Source of the DNA: Eubacterium sp.
Lineage (GTDB): Bacteria; Bacillota; Clostridia; Lachnospirales; Lachnospiraceae
Direction: 5' to 3'
DNA: 18,658 nucleotides
Assembly: GCA_021442545.1 (NCBI GenBank)
Contig: JABUSX010000244.1
Span: 1 to 18,658, forward strand
Part shown: piece after piece, positions 8,025 through 16,261 of the stretch
Position numbering within the stretch: the stretch's first letter is position 1
Layout: each line of letters starts with the position of its first letter
Program-made: the position numbers and the translations under genes
The notes under the pieces: generated by a model
What the model saw: the letters and a program-made list of their open reading frames with translations, nothing else
Databases searched by the model: none
Told to the model about the DNA's origin: nothing

Positions 8025-8054
8025 TTGTTGAACTGCTGACGGAACCGGTATTTT
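8025..8054 (+). promoter_or_regulatory. Weak candidate promoter for the GH13-like gene
   Basis: TTGTTG (8025-8030) and TATTTT (8049-8054) are separated by 18 bp in the 152-bp gap before the GH13-like gene. A strong purine-rich ribosome binding site (GGGGAGGGAG, 8066-8075) precedes the ATG at 8080. The consensus match is moderate and read by eye. Confidence 0.3.
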
Positions 8055-8079
8055 ATACGCACATCGGGGAGGGAGACAA

Positions 8080-9885
8080 ATGAAACAGGCAGTGTTTACG
8101 GTATTTCCGGGAGATCCTTTTGTACCGGGTGTTACGAAAACAGATAAGGGCATACAGTTTACGATTGCCGTTCCGTATGGCGAGGCAGAACTTCTTTTGT
8201 ACAGGGAAGGCGAAAAAGAACCGTTTCAGACGGTATCACTGCCGGAAAACGAACGAACCGGAACAGTCAGCAGTGTGACGGTCGCACTGCCTGAAGACGA
8301 GACGTTTGCCTATGCTTACAGGATCGGAGGTAAAATCACGACAGATCCTTGTACGGAGGAGTACCTTCCGCACGGGGCCGGCTCGCTGAAGGCCGGGAGA
8401 GGACGGATCCCCGTTACGGTTTCTGCTTCGACGAAGCCGCTTTCCGTCCGGCTGGAAGATATGCTTGTGTATAAGCTTCACGTCAGAGGATTTACCATGA
8501 ACAGGCCGCGGGGAATCCGGCATCCCGGAACCTTTGCGGGAATTGCGGAAAGCATTCCGTACTTTCAGATGCTTGGCATTAATACGATCCTTCTTATGCC
8601 TCCGTATGAATTTGACCCGGGAAGGCAGCCGGACCGGAAGAATTACTGGGGCTATACGGACGGACTTTACTTTGCTCCCCGCGCTTTCTACAGTGCCTCC
8701 GGCCATCCCAACCGGGAGTTTGCCGATATGGTAGATGCTCTTCACAAAGCCGGGATCGCCTGTATGGCGGAATTCTGGTTTGCACCGGACAAAGATCCTC
8801 GCTTTGTGACGGATGTTCTCAGACATTGGCGTACGCGGTTCAGCCTGGACGGATTCCGTCTTGTCGGAGAAGGCTGCTGGTATCCTTCTCTGATGCGGGA
8901 TCCGCTTCTTAAGACGACGATCCTTTTTGCATCCCACTCAGAGGAAGAAGTGCAGGATCAGCGTCTCAGCCCAAGGAGACGGGTCGGAATTTATGACACT
9001 TCTTTCCGGGATCTGATGCGCAGTTTTCTGAAAGGAGATACGAACGTTTCCGTTGACAGTGCGGCATGGATGCTGCGCCGGAACGGTGCAGCGGAGTCTT
9101 CTGTCAGCTTCTTTGCAGATCAGGACGGCTTTACAATGCTGGATATGGTCAGTTATGAAGAGAAGCATAACGAGGAAAACGGGGAATCAAACCGGGACGG
9201 ATGTGACAGAAATCATTCGTGGAACTGCGGCGTTGAGGGACCGACCAGAAAGAATTCTGTTCGGAACACGCGCCTTCAGCAGCTGCGCAACGCGGTAATT
9301 TTTTTAATGACGGCGCAGGGCATACCCCTTCTTTATGCGGGAGATGAGATGCTGAACACGCAGCAGGGAAACAACAATGCATGGTGCCAGGATAACGCAG
9401 TCGGCTGGACAGACTGGAACCGTACGAAATCGGCAGAGTCATTCCGGAATTTTGTGGCTTCAGCGATCCGGTTTCGGAAGGAGCATCCGGTTCTGCATCG
9501 TTCGGAACCGCTTCGCATGATCGATTACAAGGCATGCGGACTGCCGGATCTTTCCTATCACGGAAGTACGGCGTGGCTTGCGGAAAGCGGTTCTCTGAAA
9601 GCAGCTTTCGCTGTTCTCTACAGCGGAGCGTATGCCAGAAAAAAAGACGGTTCGGAAGATGATACGATGTACATTTTGTATAATATGTACTGGCAGGAAC
9701 AGGAATTTGCCCTTCCTGAACCGCCGGCCGGAAAAGAATGGACGGTTAAAGCGGATACTTCTCTGACAGGCGGTTTTTATGATGACGGAAAAGAACCTCC
9801 GATACAGTCAGATTCCGAAACAAAGACCGTTACGGTCTCACCGCGCAGCATATGCATTCTGACAGCAGGAAAGAAGAAAAAATGA
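8080..9885 (+). CDS. GlgX/isoamylase-like GH13 protein with degenerate catalytic motifs (probable pseudoenzyme)
   Basis: The 601-residue protein has the layout of GlgX-type glycogen debranching enzymes: an N-terminal CBM48-like beta domain (about 1-105), a TIM barrel and a C-terminal beta domain. Strong family blocks remain: NYWGY (188-192), DQDGFTMLDMVSYEEKHNEENGE starting at 347 (split as DQDGFTMLD then MVSYEEKHNEENGE), SWNCGVEG, LYAGDEM and GNNNAWCQDN. The catalytic set is largely lost. Region I reads AEFWFAP (230-236) with no Asn-His. Region II reads DGFRLVGE, putting Val262 where the nucleophile Asp belongs. Region III reads ILFASHSEE, with Ser285 aligned to the proton-donor Glu. Region IV has Gln348-Asp349 instead of His-Asp. 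About 40 residues between regions I and II are missing compared with E. coli GlgX. Glucan binding is possible, hydrolysis unlikely. Its stop overlaps the next start by 4 bp. No other glycogen gene is nearby. Confidence 0.85.
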   Translation: MKQAVFTVFPGDPFVPGVTKTDKGIQFTIAVPYGEAELLLYREGEKEPFQTVSLPENERTGTVSSVTVALPEDETFAYAYRIGGKITTDPCTEEYLPHGAGSLKAGRGRIPVTVSASTKPLSVRLEDMLVYKLHVRGFTMNRPRGIRHPGTFAGIAESIPYFQMLGINTILLMPPYEFDPGRQPDRKNYWGYTDGLYFAPRAFYSASGHPNREFADMVDALHKAGIACMAEFWFAPDKDPRFVTDVLRHWRTRFSLDGFRLVGEGCWYPSLMRDPLLKTTILFASHSEEEVQDQRLSPRRRVGIYDTSFRDLMRSFLKGDTNVSVDSAAWMLRRNGAAESSVSFFADQDGFTMLDMVSYEEKHNEENGESNRDGCDRNHSWNCGVEGPTRKNSVRNTRLQQLRNAVIFLMTAQGIPLLYAGDEMLNTQQGNNNAWCQDNAVGWTDWNRTKSAESFRNFVASAIRFRKEHPVLHRSEPLRMIDYKACGLPDLSYHGSTAWLAESGSLKAAFAVLYSGAYARKKDGSEDDTMYILYNMYWQEQEFALPEPPAGKEWTVKADTSLTGGFYDDGKEPPIQSDSETKTVTVSPRSICILTAGKKKK

Positions 9886-10553
9886 GTTTTGAAAACGGAT
9901 GGAAACATCTCCGGACAATTAATAAACATAAAATGATCGTGATGCTGAACTGTTTCCATATGGGTCTGATCCGTCAGGGGCTTCTGCATGATCTTTCCAA
10001 ATATTCACCGGTCGAATTTATGGCAGGGGCACGTTATTATCAGGGAAACCGGAGCCCGAACAATAAAGAAAGAGAGGTTACGGGCGTTTCACTGTCCTGG
10101 CTTCATCATAAAGGCCGCAACCGGCATCATTTTGAATACTGGATCGATTACGGACTCGACGGAAAGACCTTACTGGCCGGAACACCTATGCCGAGAAGAT
10201 ATGTGGCGGAGATGATCGCAGACCGGATCGGGGCATCCAGGGTTTACCTGAAGGATGCGTATGCGGATGTTTCCCCGTATATTTATCTTTCGAAAAGCCT
10301 GGATCGTCTGTGGATCATTCATCCGGATGTGAAGGAACAGCTGCGCTATCTGCTTGCACGTCTTGCCCTCTACGGACAGGATGAAACGTTTGCTTATATT
10401 CGCAGTGATTTTCTGAAAGATAAAAATGCAGTATGGAAACGACCGGATGATTATGATAAAATCTGCCGGATGGCCGATCGTGCCGCAGCTGCGGATCCGA
10501 AAGCTGCGCTGCCGATAAATCAGGAGGCGGACAGCGGCAGTGTGATGGCCTGA
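9882..10553 (+). CDS. DUF5662 family protein
   Basis: This 223-residue soluble protein resembles the DUF5662 family as I remember it (opening SFxNGWKHLxTI, then LLHDLSKYSP, RSPNN and LHHKGRNRHHFEYW). Its function is not established. It is rich in conserved-looking His and acidic residues: His36-Asp37, His75, His76, His82, His83 and Glu85. Such a set could bind a metal, but this is inference. No signal peptide or membrane segment is visible. The ATG at 9882 overlaps the GH13-like stop as ATGA, and AGGA at 9867-9870 is the likely ribosome site. An in-frame ATG at 9852 lies inside the preceding gene and adds 10 unfamiliar residues. The overlap implies translational coupling with the GH13-like protein. 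Confidence 0.8.
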   Translation: MSFENGWKHLRTINKHKMIVMLNCFHMGLIRQGLLHDLSKYSPVEFMAGARYYQGNRSPNNKEREVTGVSLSWLHHKGRNRHHFEYWIDYGLDGKTLLAGTPMPRRYVAEMIADRIGASRVYLKDAYADVSPYIYLSKSLDRLWIIHPDVKEQLRYLLARLALYGQDETFAYIRSDFLKDKNAVWKRPDDYDKICRMADRAAAADPKAALPINQEADSGSVMA

Positions 10554-10636
10554 CCGCTTCCGTGTCGTCAGACAGATGACCGTAACGGAAAGAAAGCAGG
10601 AAGAAATAAAAAACAGACAGGAAGGATCTGATTGAT

Positions 10637-11956
10637 ATGGGAAAAGTAGTAAAGTTCGGCGGAAGTTCACTTGCAACGTCGAAACAGTTTGAAAAGGTAC
10701 TGGCTATTATCCGGGAAGATGCGGACAGGAGATATGTGGTACCGTCGGCACCCGGAAAACGGTATGCCGGCGACACAAAGGTGACGGATCTTCTGTACAG
10801 CTGTTTCCGGCAGGCAAATAAAGGGCAGGATTTTTCCGAGACACTTTTGTTTATACGTGAGCGCTATGAAGAGATCGTTCAGGGGCTTGGTCTCAGTCTT
10901 AATCTCGATGATGAATTTGAAACGATCCGTATGAACCTTGCGGCCGGGTCCGGTGAGGATTATGCTGCCTCCCGCGGAGAATACCTGAACGGAATCGTGA
11001 TGGCGGCCTGTCTGGATATTCCCTTTGTGGATGCAGCAGATGTGATTCTGTTTAATGAAGACGGGGAACTGGATGCCAGGAAAACGGATGTCCGGATCGC
11101 AGCCCGCCTTGAAGACCTGCCGAGAGCGGTTATTCCGGGCTTTTACGGGGCAAAACCGGACGGAACGATCAAAACTTTTTCGCGGGGCGGATCGGATATT
11201 ACCGGTTCTCTGGTGGCAAAAGCGGTTCATGCAGATCTTTATGAAAACTGGACAGACGTGTCGGGCTTTCTGATGGCAGATCCGCGGATCGTCAAGGATC
11301 CCGTTCCCATCAGTACGATCACCTACCGCGAAATGCGTGAACTGTCGTATATGGGCGCATCCGTACTCCATGAGGATTCGGTCTTCCCGCTGATCAAAGA
11401 AGGCATTCCGATTAATGTACGGAATACCAATCATCCGGAAGATCCCGGTACAATGGTGGTGGAAAATACCTGCAACAAGCCCCGGTATACGATTACCGGC
11501 ATCGGAGGAAAGAAAGGTTTTGTCTCCGTTACGATTGAGAAGGCCATGATGAATACAGAAGTTGGATTCGGCCGCCGCGTCCTTCAGGTTTTTGAAGAAC
11601 AGGGAATGACCTTTGAGCACACGCCCTCCGGGATTGATACCTTTTCGATCCTTGTGAATCAGCGTGATTTTGAACCTCATGAGCAGAAGATCATTGCCGG
11701 CCTGCACCGCAGTGTTCAGCCGGACATGATCGAGCTGGAGCCGGATATGTCCCTGATCGCGGTCGTCGGACGGGGCATGAGACGCAACAGAGGAACGGCA
11801 GGAAGGATCTTTTCCGCTCTCTCGCATGCGCATGTGAATGTGAAGATGATCGACCAGGGCTCCTCGGAGCTGAATGTGATCATCGGCGTTGAGAATCGTG
11901 ATTTTGAAGCGGCCATTCGTGCGATCTATGCAGTATTCGTTTCATCCGAACAATAA
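10637..11956 (+). CDS. lysC: Aspartate kinase (monofunctional)
   Basis: Aspartate kinase phosphorylates L-aspartate with ATP, the first step towards lysine, threonine, methionine and diaminopimelate. The 439-residue product opens with VVKFGGSS (Lys6 is the expected catalytic lysine) and carries SRGGSDITGS (182-191) and the block WTDVSGFLMADPR, typical of the amino-acid kinase fold. Two C-terminal ACT-type regulatory regions follow (about 290-360 and 368-439), the usual site of end-product feedback by lysine or threonine. There is no homoserine dehydrogenase domain. The start has AGGAAGG at 10619-10625, 11 bases upstream. No lysine riboswitch fits in the 83-bp gap before it. The gene is followed by a separate promoter for pyrH. 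The symbol marks function; the isozyme class cannot be settled. Confidence 0.94.
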   Translation: MGKVVKFGGSSLATSKQFEKVLAIIREDADRRYVVPSAPGKRYAGDTKVTDLLYSCFRQANKGQDFSETLLFIRERYEEIVQGLGLSLNLDDEFETIRMNLAAGSGEDYAASRGEYLNGIVMAACLDIPFVDAADVILFNEDGELDARKTDVRIAARLEDLPRAVIPGFYGAKPDGTIKTFSRGGSDITGSLVAKAVHADLYENWTDVSGFLMADPRIVKDPVPISTITYREMRELSYMGASVLHEDSVFPLIKEGIPINVRNTNHPEDPGTMVVENTCNKPRYTITGIGGKKGFVSVTIEKAMMNTEVGFGRRVLQVFEEQGMTFEHTPSGIDTFSILVNQRDFEPHEQKIIAGLHRSVQPDMIELEPDMSLIAVVGRGMRRNRGTAGRIFSALSHAHVNVKMIDQGSSELNVIIGVENRDFEAAIRAIYAVFVSSEQ

Positions 11957-11981
11957 AAAACCGTATGAGCTTTACATCATG

Positions 11982-11990
11982 TGCTATACT
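11982..11990 (+). promoter_or_regulatory. pyrH: Predicted extended -10 promoter of the pyrH-frr-uppS-cdsA-dxr-rseP block
   Basis: TGC-TATACT (11982-11990) is an extended -10 element in the 74-bp gap after lysC. No good -35 hexamer lies 16-18 bp upstream, which extended -10 promoters tolerate. Transcription would start near 11997 and leave a leader of about 34 bases before the pyrH ATG. Confidence 0.5.
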
Positions 11991-12030
11991 GACAGAGACA
12001 CGTGCACACAGGAGAGGAAGGAAGGCAGAC

Positions 12031-12732
12031 ATGAAAAGAGTATTGCTTAAGTTGAGCGGAGAGGCACTTGCAGGTGAAAAATCGTCCGGATTTGACGAAG
12101 CAGTTGTAACGGAAGTCGCACGACAGGTCGGCATTCTTTCTCAGGAAGGCATTCAGATCGGAATCGTAATCGGAGGAGGAAATTTCTGGAGAGGAAGATC
12201 CAGTGACCGGATCGACAGAACAAAAGCAGATCAGATCGGAATGCTTGCAACGGTCATGAACTGTATTTACGTATCGGAAATATTCCGTTCGGAAGGCATG
12301 AAAACGTCGGTTCTGACACCGTTCCCCTGCGGAGATTTTACGAAAGGATTTTCAAAGGACCGGTGCAATAAGTACCTGTCCAGAAATATGGTCATCTTCT
12401 TCGGAGGAGGAACCGGCCATCCCTTCTTTTCAACCGATACCGCGGCAGTTCTGCGGGCGATCGAGATAGAAGCGGATGCACTGCTTCTCGCAAAAGCAGT
12501 TGACGGAGTCTATGACAGCGATCCGAGGAAGAATCCGAATGCGCGGAAATTTGATGAGATCAGCATTCAGGAAGTGATCGAAAAGGATCTGCAGGTCGTT
12601 GATATGACGGCTTCTATTCTGGCAAAGGAGAGACAGATGCCGATGATCGTTTTCGGACTGAATGAAGAGAACAGCATCGTGGACGCGGCACATGGCATCA
12701 TCCGCGGCACAAAGGTGACCTGTAATCCATAA
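12031..12732 (+). CDS. pyrH: UMP kinase (uridylate kinase)
   Basis: PyrH phosphorylates UMP to UDP, feeding all pyrimidine nucleotides; bacterial forms are hexamers regulated by GTP and UTP. The 233-residue product has the amino-acid-kinase fold motifs: KRVLLKLSGEAL at the start, IGGGNFWRG, MLATVMN, and GGGTGHPFFSTDTAA. KAVDGVYDSDP follows in the ATP-binding half. The ATG at 12031 gives the normal family N-terminus and has a purine-rich site (GGAGAGGAAGGAAGG, 12011-12025). An in-frame ATG at 11965 would add 22 unrelated residues and lies upstream of the predicted promoter's start point. The gene opens the growth and envelope block; rpsB and tsf, its usual upstream partners, are absent from the 12 kb before it. 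Confidence 0.96.
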   Translation: MKRVLLKLSGEALAGEKSSGFDEAVVTEVARQVGILSQEGIQIGIVIGGGNFWRGRSSDRIDRTKADQIGMLATVMNCIYVSEIFRSEGMKTSVLTPFPCGDFTKGFSKDRCNKYLSRNMVIFFGGGTGHPFFSTDTAAVLRAIEIEADALLLAKAVDGVYDSDPRKNPNARKFDEISIQEVIEKDLQVVDMTASILAKERQMPMIVFGLNEENSIVDAAHGIIRGTKVTCNP

Positions 12733-12827
12733 AACAGGAGAGGCAGCCTCACAGAAACGAAAGAGATTCTTTGCAGCAGGTGTGTTCACTGCGCAGAAGA
12801 TAAAAGCAACTCTTATTAAATCGACAT

Positions 12828-12841
12828 GGATAATCTTATCC
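12828..12841. repeat. frr: GGATAA/TTATCC palindrome before the frr ribosome binding site
   Basis: GGATAA (12828-12833) and TTATCC (12836-12841) form a 14-bp near-perfect palindrome around TC, ending 4 bases before the frr GGAGG at 12846-12850. The 2-base centre is too tight for a normal RNA hairpin, so it would more likely be a DNA site. The 125-bp gap between pyrH and frr shows no convincing promoter. Confidence 0.25.
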
Positions 12842-12857
12842 GGGCGGAGGAATTAAA

Positions 12858-13409
12858 ATGGACGAACGCGTAAAAAAATATGAAAACAAAATGGAGAAAA
12901 CACTGACCAATCTGGATTCCGAATTCGGTACGATCCGTGCAGGCCGTGCGAATCCGCATATCCTTGACCGGATCACGATCGATTATTACGGAACACAGAC
13001 ACCTCTTCAGCAGGTTGCAAACATTACGGTTCCGGAAGCGCGTCTGCTTCAGATTCAGCCCTGGGAGGCCAGTCTGATCAACAACATCAACAGAGCGATC
13101 CAGATGTCGGATATCGGGATTAATCCCTCAACAGACGGCAGGGTTATCCGCCTTGTTTTTCCGGAGCTGACTGAAGAACGCAGAAAAGATCTGGTCAAAG
13201 ACGTTAAGAAAAAAGGTGAAGCGGCTAAGGTTGCGCTTCGCAATGTCAGACGGGAGGCCAACGATACCTTTAAGAAACTGGATAAGGAAGACGTTTCCGA
13301 AGATGTTATTGCAGAACTGCAGAAGGATATGCAGAAGCTGACCGATGATTATGTGAAAAAGATTGACGAGGCTGTTGAAAAGAAATCCAAAGAGATCATG
13401 ACAGTGTAA
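12858..13409 (+). CDS. frr: Ribosome recycling factor
   Basis: RRF works with EF-G after termination to split the 70S ribosome. The 183-residue product is close to the usual 185. It shows the signature FGTIRAGRANPHILDRI near the N-terminus, then the beta-rich domain with YYGTQTPLQQVANI and PWEASLINNI. The long C-terminal helical part begins at LTEERRKDLVK and is rich in charged residues. A strong GGAGG site (12846-12850) with 7 bases of spacing fixes the start. It sits between pyrH and uppS as in many Bacillota. The EF-G-like paralogue at the left of the window is a possible but unproven partner. Confidence 0.97.
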   Translation: MDERVKKYENKMEKTLTNLDSEFGTIRAGRANPHILDRITIDYYGTQTPLQQVANITVPEARLLQIQPWEASLINNINRAIQMSDIGINPSTDGRVIRLVFPELTEERRKDLVKDVKKKGEAAKVALRNVRREANDTFKKLDKEDVSEDVIAELQKDMQKLTDDYVKKIDEAVEKKSKEIMTV

Positions 13410-13421
13410 GGTTTTTCGTAT

Positions 13422-14150
13422 ATGGATTATGTTCTGGACCAGAAAACAGGATTGAAGCTTCCGAACCACCTTGCGATCATTCTGGACGGAAACGGACGGT
13501 GGGCCAAGGCAAAGGGGCGACCCCGCAGTTACGGTCATCTGATCGGATGCAGCAATCTGGAAAAGATGTGCAATATCATCGGAGACAGAGGGATCCGGTA
13601 TCTGACCGTTTATGCGTTTTCAACGGAAAACTGGAAACGTTCTGCAGAAGAAGTCGGTTTTCTTATGAACCTTTTCCGTCAGTATCTGAAGCGCCTTCTC
13701 AGATCTGCACGAAAGCGGAATATGCGTATACGGCTGATCGGTGACCGTACAGGTCTCCCTTCAGATATTCAGGAAATTATCCGTATACTGGAGAGTGAAA
13801 CGGCTTCGAATGATTCCATGGTTTTCCAGATCGCTCTGAATTACGGAGGACGTGACGAGATCGAGCGCGCGGTTACCCGGCTTGCGGAGGATGCACGCCT
13901 CGGGAAGCTGCCGGAGGGGCGTATTACGTCGGAGATCTTTTCTTCTTATCTGGATACGGACGGGATCCCGGATCCGGATCTTCTGATTCGGACAAGCGGT
14001 GAACTGCGAATTTCAAATTTCCTTCTCTGGCAGCTGGCCTACACGGAGTTTTATTTTACAGAGGTGCCGTGGCCTGCATTCAGTGAGGAAGATCTGGACA
14101 GGGCTGTTGAAGCATTTAACGGTCGTGACAGGCGTTACGGAGGAGTATGA
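13422..14150 (+). CDS. uppS: Isoprenyl transferase (undecaprenyl diphosphate synthase)
   Basis: UppS is a cis-prenyltransferase that extends farnesyl diphosphate with isopentenyl units to undecaprenyl diphosphate, the carrier lipid for peptidoglycan and other wall polymers. The 242-residue product has the family blocks in order: LAIILDGNGRW with catalytic Asp22, then PRSYGH, YAFSTENWKRS, IALNYGGRDEI, and DLLIRTSGELRISNFLLWQ, ending in TEFYFT. The spacing of 12 bp after frr, with a weak AAGG site overlapping the frr stop, suggests coupling. Its stop overlaps the next gene's start. Dxr, two genes downstream, supplies the pathway that makes its substrate. Confidence 0.96.
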   Translation: MDYVLDQKTGLKLPNHLAIILDGNGRWAKAKGRPRSYGHLIGCSNLEKMCNIIGDRGIRYLTVYAFSTENWKRSAEEVGFLMNLFRQYLKRLLRSARKRNMRIRLIGDRTGLPSDIQEIIRILESETASNDSMVFQIALNYGGRDEIERAVTRLAEDARLGKLPEGRITSEIFSSYLDTDGIPDPDLLIRTSGELRISNFLLWQLAYTEFYFTEVPWPAFSEEDLDRAVEAFNGRDRRYGGV

Positions 14151-15022
14151 TGAATCTTTATATCATTGGGATTATTGCCATTGCGGTTATGCTGGTTCTG
14201 CAGTTTATACTTCGGGACAGAGTAGGCGGTTTTATGACGCGTCTGATCAGTGGTGTGATTCTGGTTCTTGCTCTGCTGATGATCATAGGAGCAGGCGGTG
14301 CAGTACTGTTTTTTACTTCCATTATTCTCTCTCTTATCGGCATGTCCGAACTGTTTATGGCAGTGGGCATACGTAAAGGCGGAAAGCCGGACACACTGGA
14401 ATTGTTCGGTTATATAGGAATTGCGGTCTATTATCTGTTCCTGGGAATTCTTCCCCGGGAATATGGCTGGTTCGGCATTCCGGCCGCATTGATCCTGCTT
14501 CTTATCGTGTATGTCCGTAAGTTTCCCGATATCCACATTACCAAAGTTGCATTGGTATTCTTCGGATTTGTATACGTTGCGGTTATGCTTTCCTGCGTGT
14601 ATCTTCTCAGGACGGTCAACAACGGCCATCTTCATGTATGGCTTATCTTCCTGGCATCATGGGGGAGCGATACCTGTGCCTATTGTGCAGGCAGACTGTT
14701 TGGGAAGCATAAGATGGCACCGGTACTCAGTCCGAAAAAAACGATCGAGGGTGCAATCGGCGGTCTGATCGGGGCTGCCGTACTGGGTGCGATCTTTGGT
14801 GCGATCACCAGGGGACCGGTTCTGCAGTACATATTCATTACCGCGATCGGTGCCGCCGTTTCCATGGTCGGTGACCTTGCGGCCTCTGCAATTAAAAGAC
14901 AGTATGAGATCAAGGATTACGGAACTCTGATACCCGGACACGGCGGAATTCTGGATCGTTTTGACAGTGTAATCTTTACGGCACCGGTCATCTGCCTGCT
15001 GACACTTGTTTTTATCAGATAA
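14150..15022 (+). CDS. cdsA: Phosphatidate cytidylyltransferase (CDP-diglyceride synthase)
   Basis: CdsA is an integral membrane enzyme that makes CDP-diacylglycerol from phosphatidate and CTP, the precursor of membrane phospholipids. The family signature is complete near the C-terminus: SAIKR (246-250), KD (255-256), PGHGGILDRFD (262-272). Most of the rest is hydrophobic, with about seven or eight membrane segments. It includes a segment at the very N-terminus (IIGIIAIAVMLVLQFIL) before the TRLISG block where many CdsA proteins begin. Two adjacent ATGs are possible at 14147 and 14150. The second is better spaced from GGAGG (14139-14143), and both overlap the uppS stop, indicating coupling. 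The product is 290 residues from 14150. Confidence 0.94.
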   Translation: MNLYIIGIIAIAVMLVLQFILRDRVGGFMTRLISGVILVLALLMIIGAGGAVLFFTSIILSLIGMSELFMAVGIRKGGKPDTLELFGYIGIAVYYLFLGILPREYGWFGIPAALILLLIVYVRKFPDIHITKVALVFFGFVYVAVMLSCVYLLRTVNNGHLHVWLIFLASWGSDTCAYCAGRLFGKHKMAPVLSPKKTIEGAIGGLIGAAVLGAIFGAITRGPVLQYIFITAIGAAVSMVGDLAASAIKRQYEIKDYGTLIPGHGGILDRFDSVIFTAPVICLLTLVFIR

Positions 15023-15067
15023 AAATATTCCGGCATATACTGCCTGCCAATACTAAAACAGAAAGAG

Positions 15068-15103
15068 CGGATGTCTGCTTACCGGCTTATACAGATACAT
15101 CCG
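15068..15103 (+). repeat. dxr: Hairpin directly before the dxr ribosome binding site
   Basis: CGGATGT (15068-15074) pairs perfectly with ACATCCG (15097-15103), and CTG (15075-15077) can pair with CAG (15092-15094) across a 2-base bulge. The 3' arm ends on the first G of the likely Shine-Dalgarno GAGG (15103-15106). Such a structure could reduce access to the dxr start. No T-run follows, so it is not a terminator. Confidence 0.4.
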
Positions 15104-15115
15104 AGGTTATATTTT

Positions 15116-16255
15116 ATGAAACGAATTACGTTGCTTGGATCGACGGGTTCTGTGGGAACACAAACACTTCAGATCGTCCGGGAAACGCCTGATTTCAAGA
15201 TTGCGGCTCTTGCCGCAAAAACGCATATCGACCTGCTGGAAAAACAAATACGGGAGTTTCTTCCGTCTTTTGCGGCTGTATATGACGAAAAGGCTGCAGA
15301 AGAGCTTCGTGTACGGGTTTCCGACCTGCCTGTCCGGATCGGTACCGGAATGGAAGGGCTGGTCGAAGCTTCTGTGCTGGATGAAACGGATTTTGTTATT
15401 CCGGCTATTACGGGTACAAACAGTATCCGTCCGACGGTTGCCGCAATCGAGGCAGGAAAAGAAGTTGGTCTTGTAAATAAGGAAGCTCTCGTCACGGCCG
15501 GTCATCTGATCATGCCGGCCGCAAAAAAGCAGGGTGTCAGGGTAGTACCGATCGATAGTGAGCACAGCGCTGTTTATCAATGTCTGAAGAACGGTACTCA
15601 TGATGAAGTATCCAGACTGATTCTGACGGCTTCCGGCGGTCCGTTCCGCGGCATGACGTCAGAGCAGCTCGAGAAGGTGACGGCTGCGGATGCTCTTAAG
15701 CATCCGAACTGGTCCATGGGAGATAAGATTACCATCGATTCCGCAACCCTTGTCAATAAGGGGCTTGAGGTTTGTGAAGCCGGCTGGCTGTTCGGATTCC
15801 CTGCGGATCAGATTGAGGTTGTCATACAGCCGCAGAGCATCGTGCATTCCATGGTGGAATTCCGGGACGGAGCGGTTCTGGCGCAGCTTAGTCTTCCGGA
15901 TATGCGTCTTCCGATCCAGTATGCATTGACAGACCCCGGACGAGCCTTTCTTTCCGGAGAGCGTCTGGATTTCGGCAAACTGCGGAAGATTACCTTTGAA
16001 CCGGTTGATACGAATGTTTTCCGCGGTCTCTCTCTGGCATATGAAGCTATTCGGGCCGGCGGCTCCATGACGACGGTGTTCAATGCTTCGAACGAGGCTG
16101 CTGTCAGGCGGTTTCTGCGCGGAGAAATTTCTCTGCCGGGTATCTATTCAGTTATTGAAAAAGCAATGGGCATGCACAGGGTTATTGCATCTCCGTCACT
16201 GGAGGAAATCCTGTCGATCGAAAAAGAGATTCTTGCCCGTTTTGAAAGTGAGTGA
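15116..16255 (+). CDS. dxr: 1-deoxy-D-xylulose-5-phosphate reductoisomerase
   Basis: Dxr converts DXP to 2-C-methyl-D-erythritol 4-phosphate with NADPH and a divalent metal, the first committed step of the MEP isoprenoid pathway. The 379-residue product begins MKRITLLGSTGSVGTQTL, the Rossmann NADPH site. NKEALVTAGH follows, and the metal ligands are expected at Asp147 and Glu149 (IDSEHSA) and Glu218 (NKGLEVCEAG). NWSMGDKITIDSATL and QSIVHSMVEF are further family blocks. The ATG at 15116 is chosen because it gives the family N-terminus and has GAGG 9 bases upstream. An in-frame ATG at 15071 would add 15 residues and lies in a hairpin. rseP begins 6 bp after the stop. Confidence 0.96.
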   Translation: MKRITLLGSTGSVGTQTLQIVRETPDFKIAALAAKTHIDLLEKQIREFLPSFAAVYDEKAAEELRVRVSDLPVRIGTGMEGLVEASVLDETDFVIPAITGTNSIRPTVAAIEAGKEVGLVNKEALVTAGHLIMPAAKKQGVRVVPIDSEHSAVYQCLKNGTHDEVSRLILTASGGPFRGMTSEQLEKVTAADALKHPNWSMGDKITIDSATLVNKGLEVCEAGWLFGFPADQIEVVIQPQSIVHSMVEFRDGAVLAQLSLPDMRLPIQYALTDPGRAFLSGERLDFGKLRKITFEPVDTNVFRGLSLAYEAIRAGGSMTTVFNASNEAAVRRFLRGEISLPGIYSVIEKAMGMHRVIASPSLEEILSIEKEILARFESE

Positions 16256-16261
16256 TAGATT

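Noticed and set aside
10554..10636. Possible lysine riboswitch before lysC
   Set aside because: The 83-bp gap is too short for the lysine riboswitch aptamer and shows none of its conserved stems.
10667..11833. A 388-residue minus-strand frame opposite lysC
   Set aside because: It is antisense to a complete aspartate kinase, rich in His and Arg as expected for a reverse-frame shadow, and has no family match.
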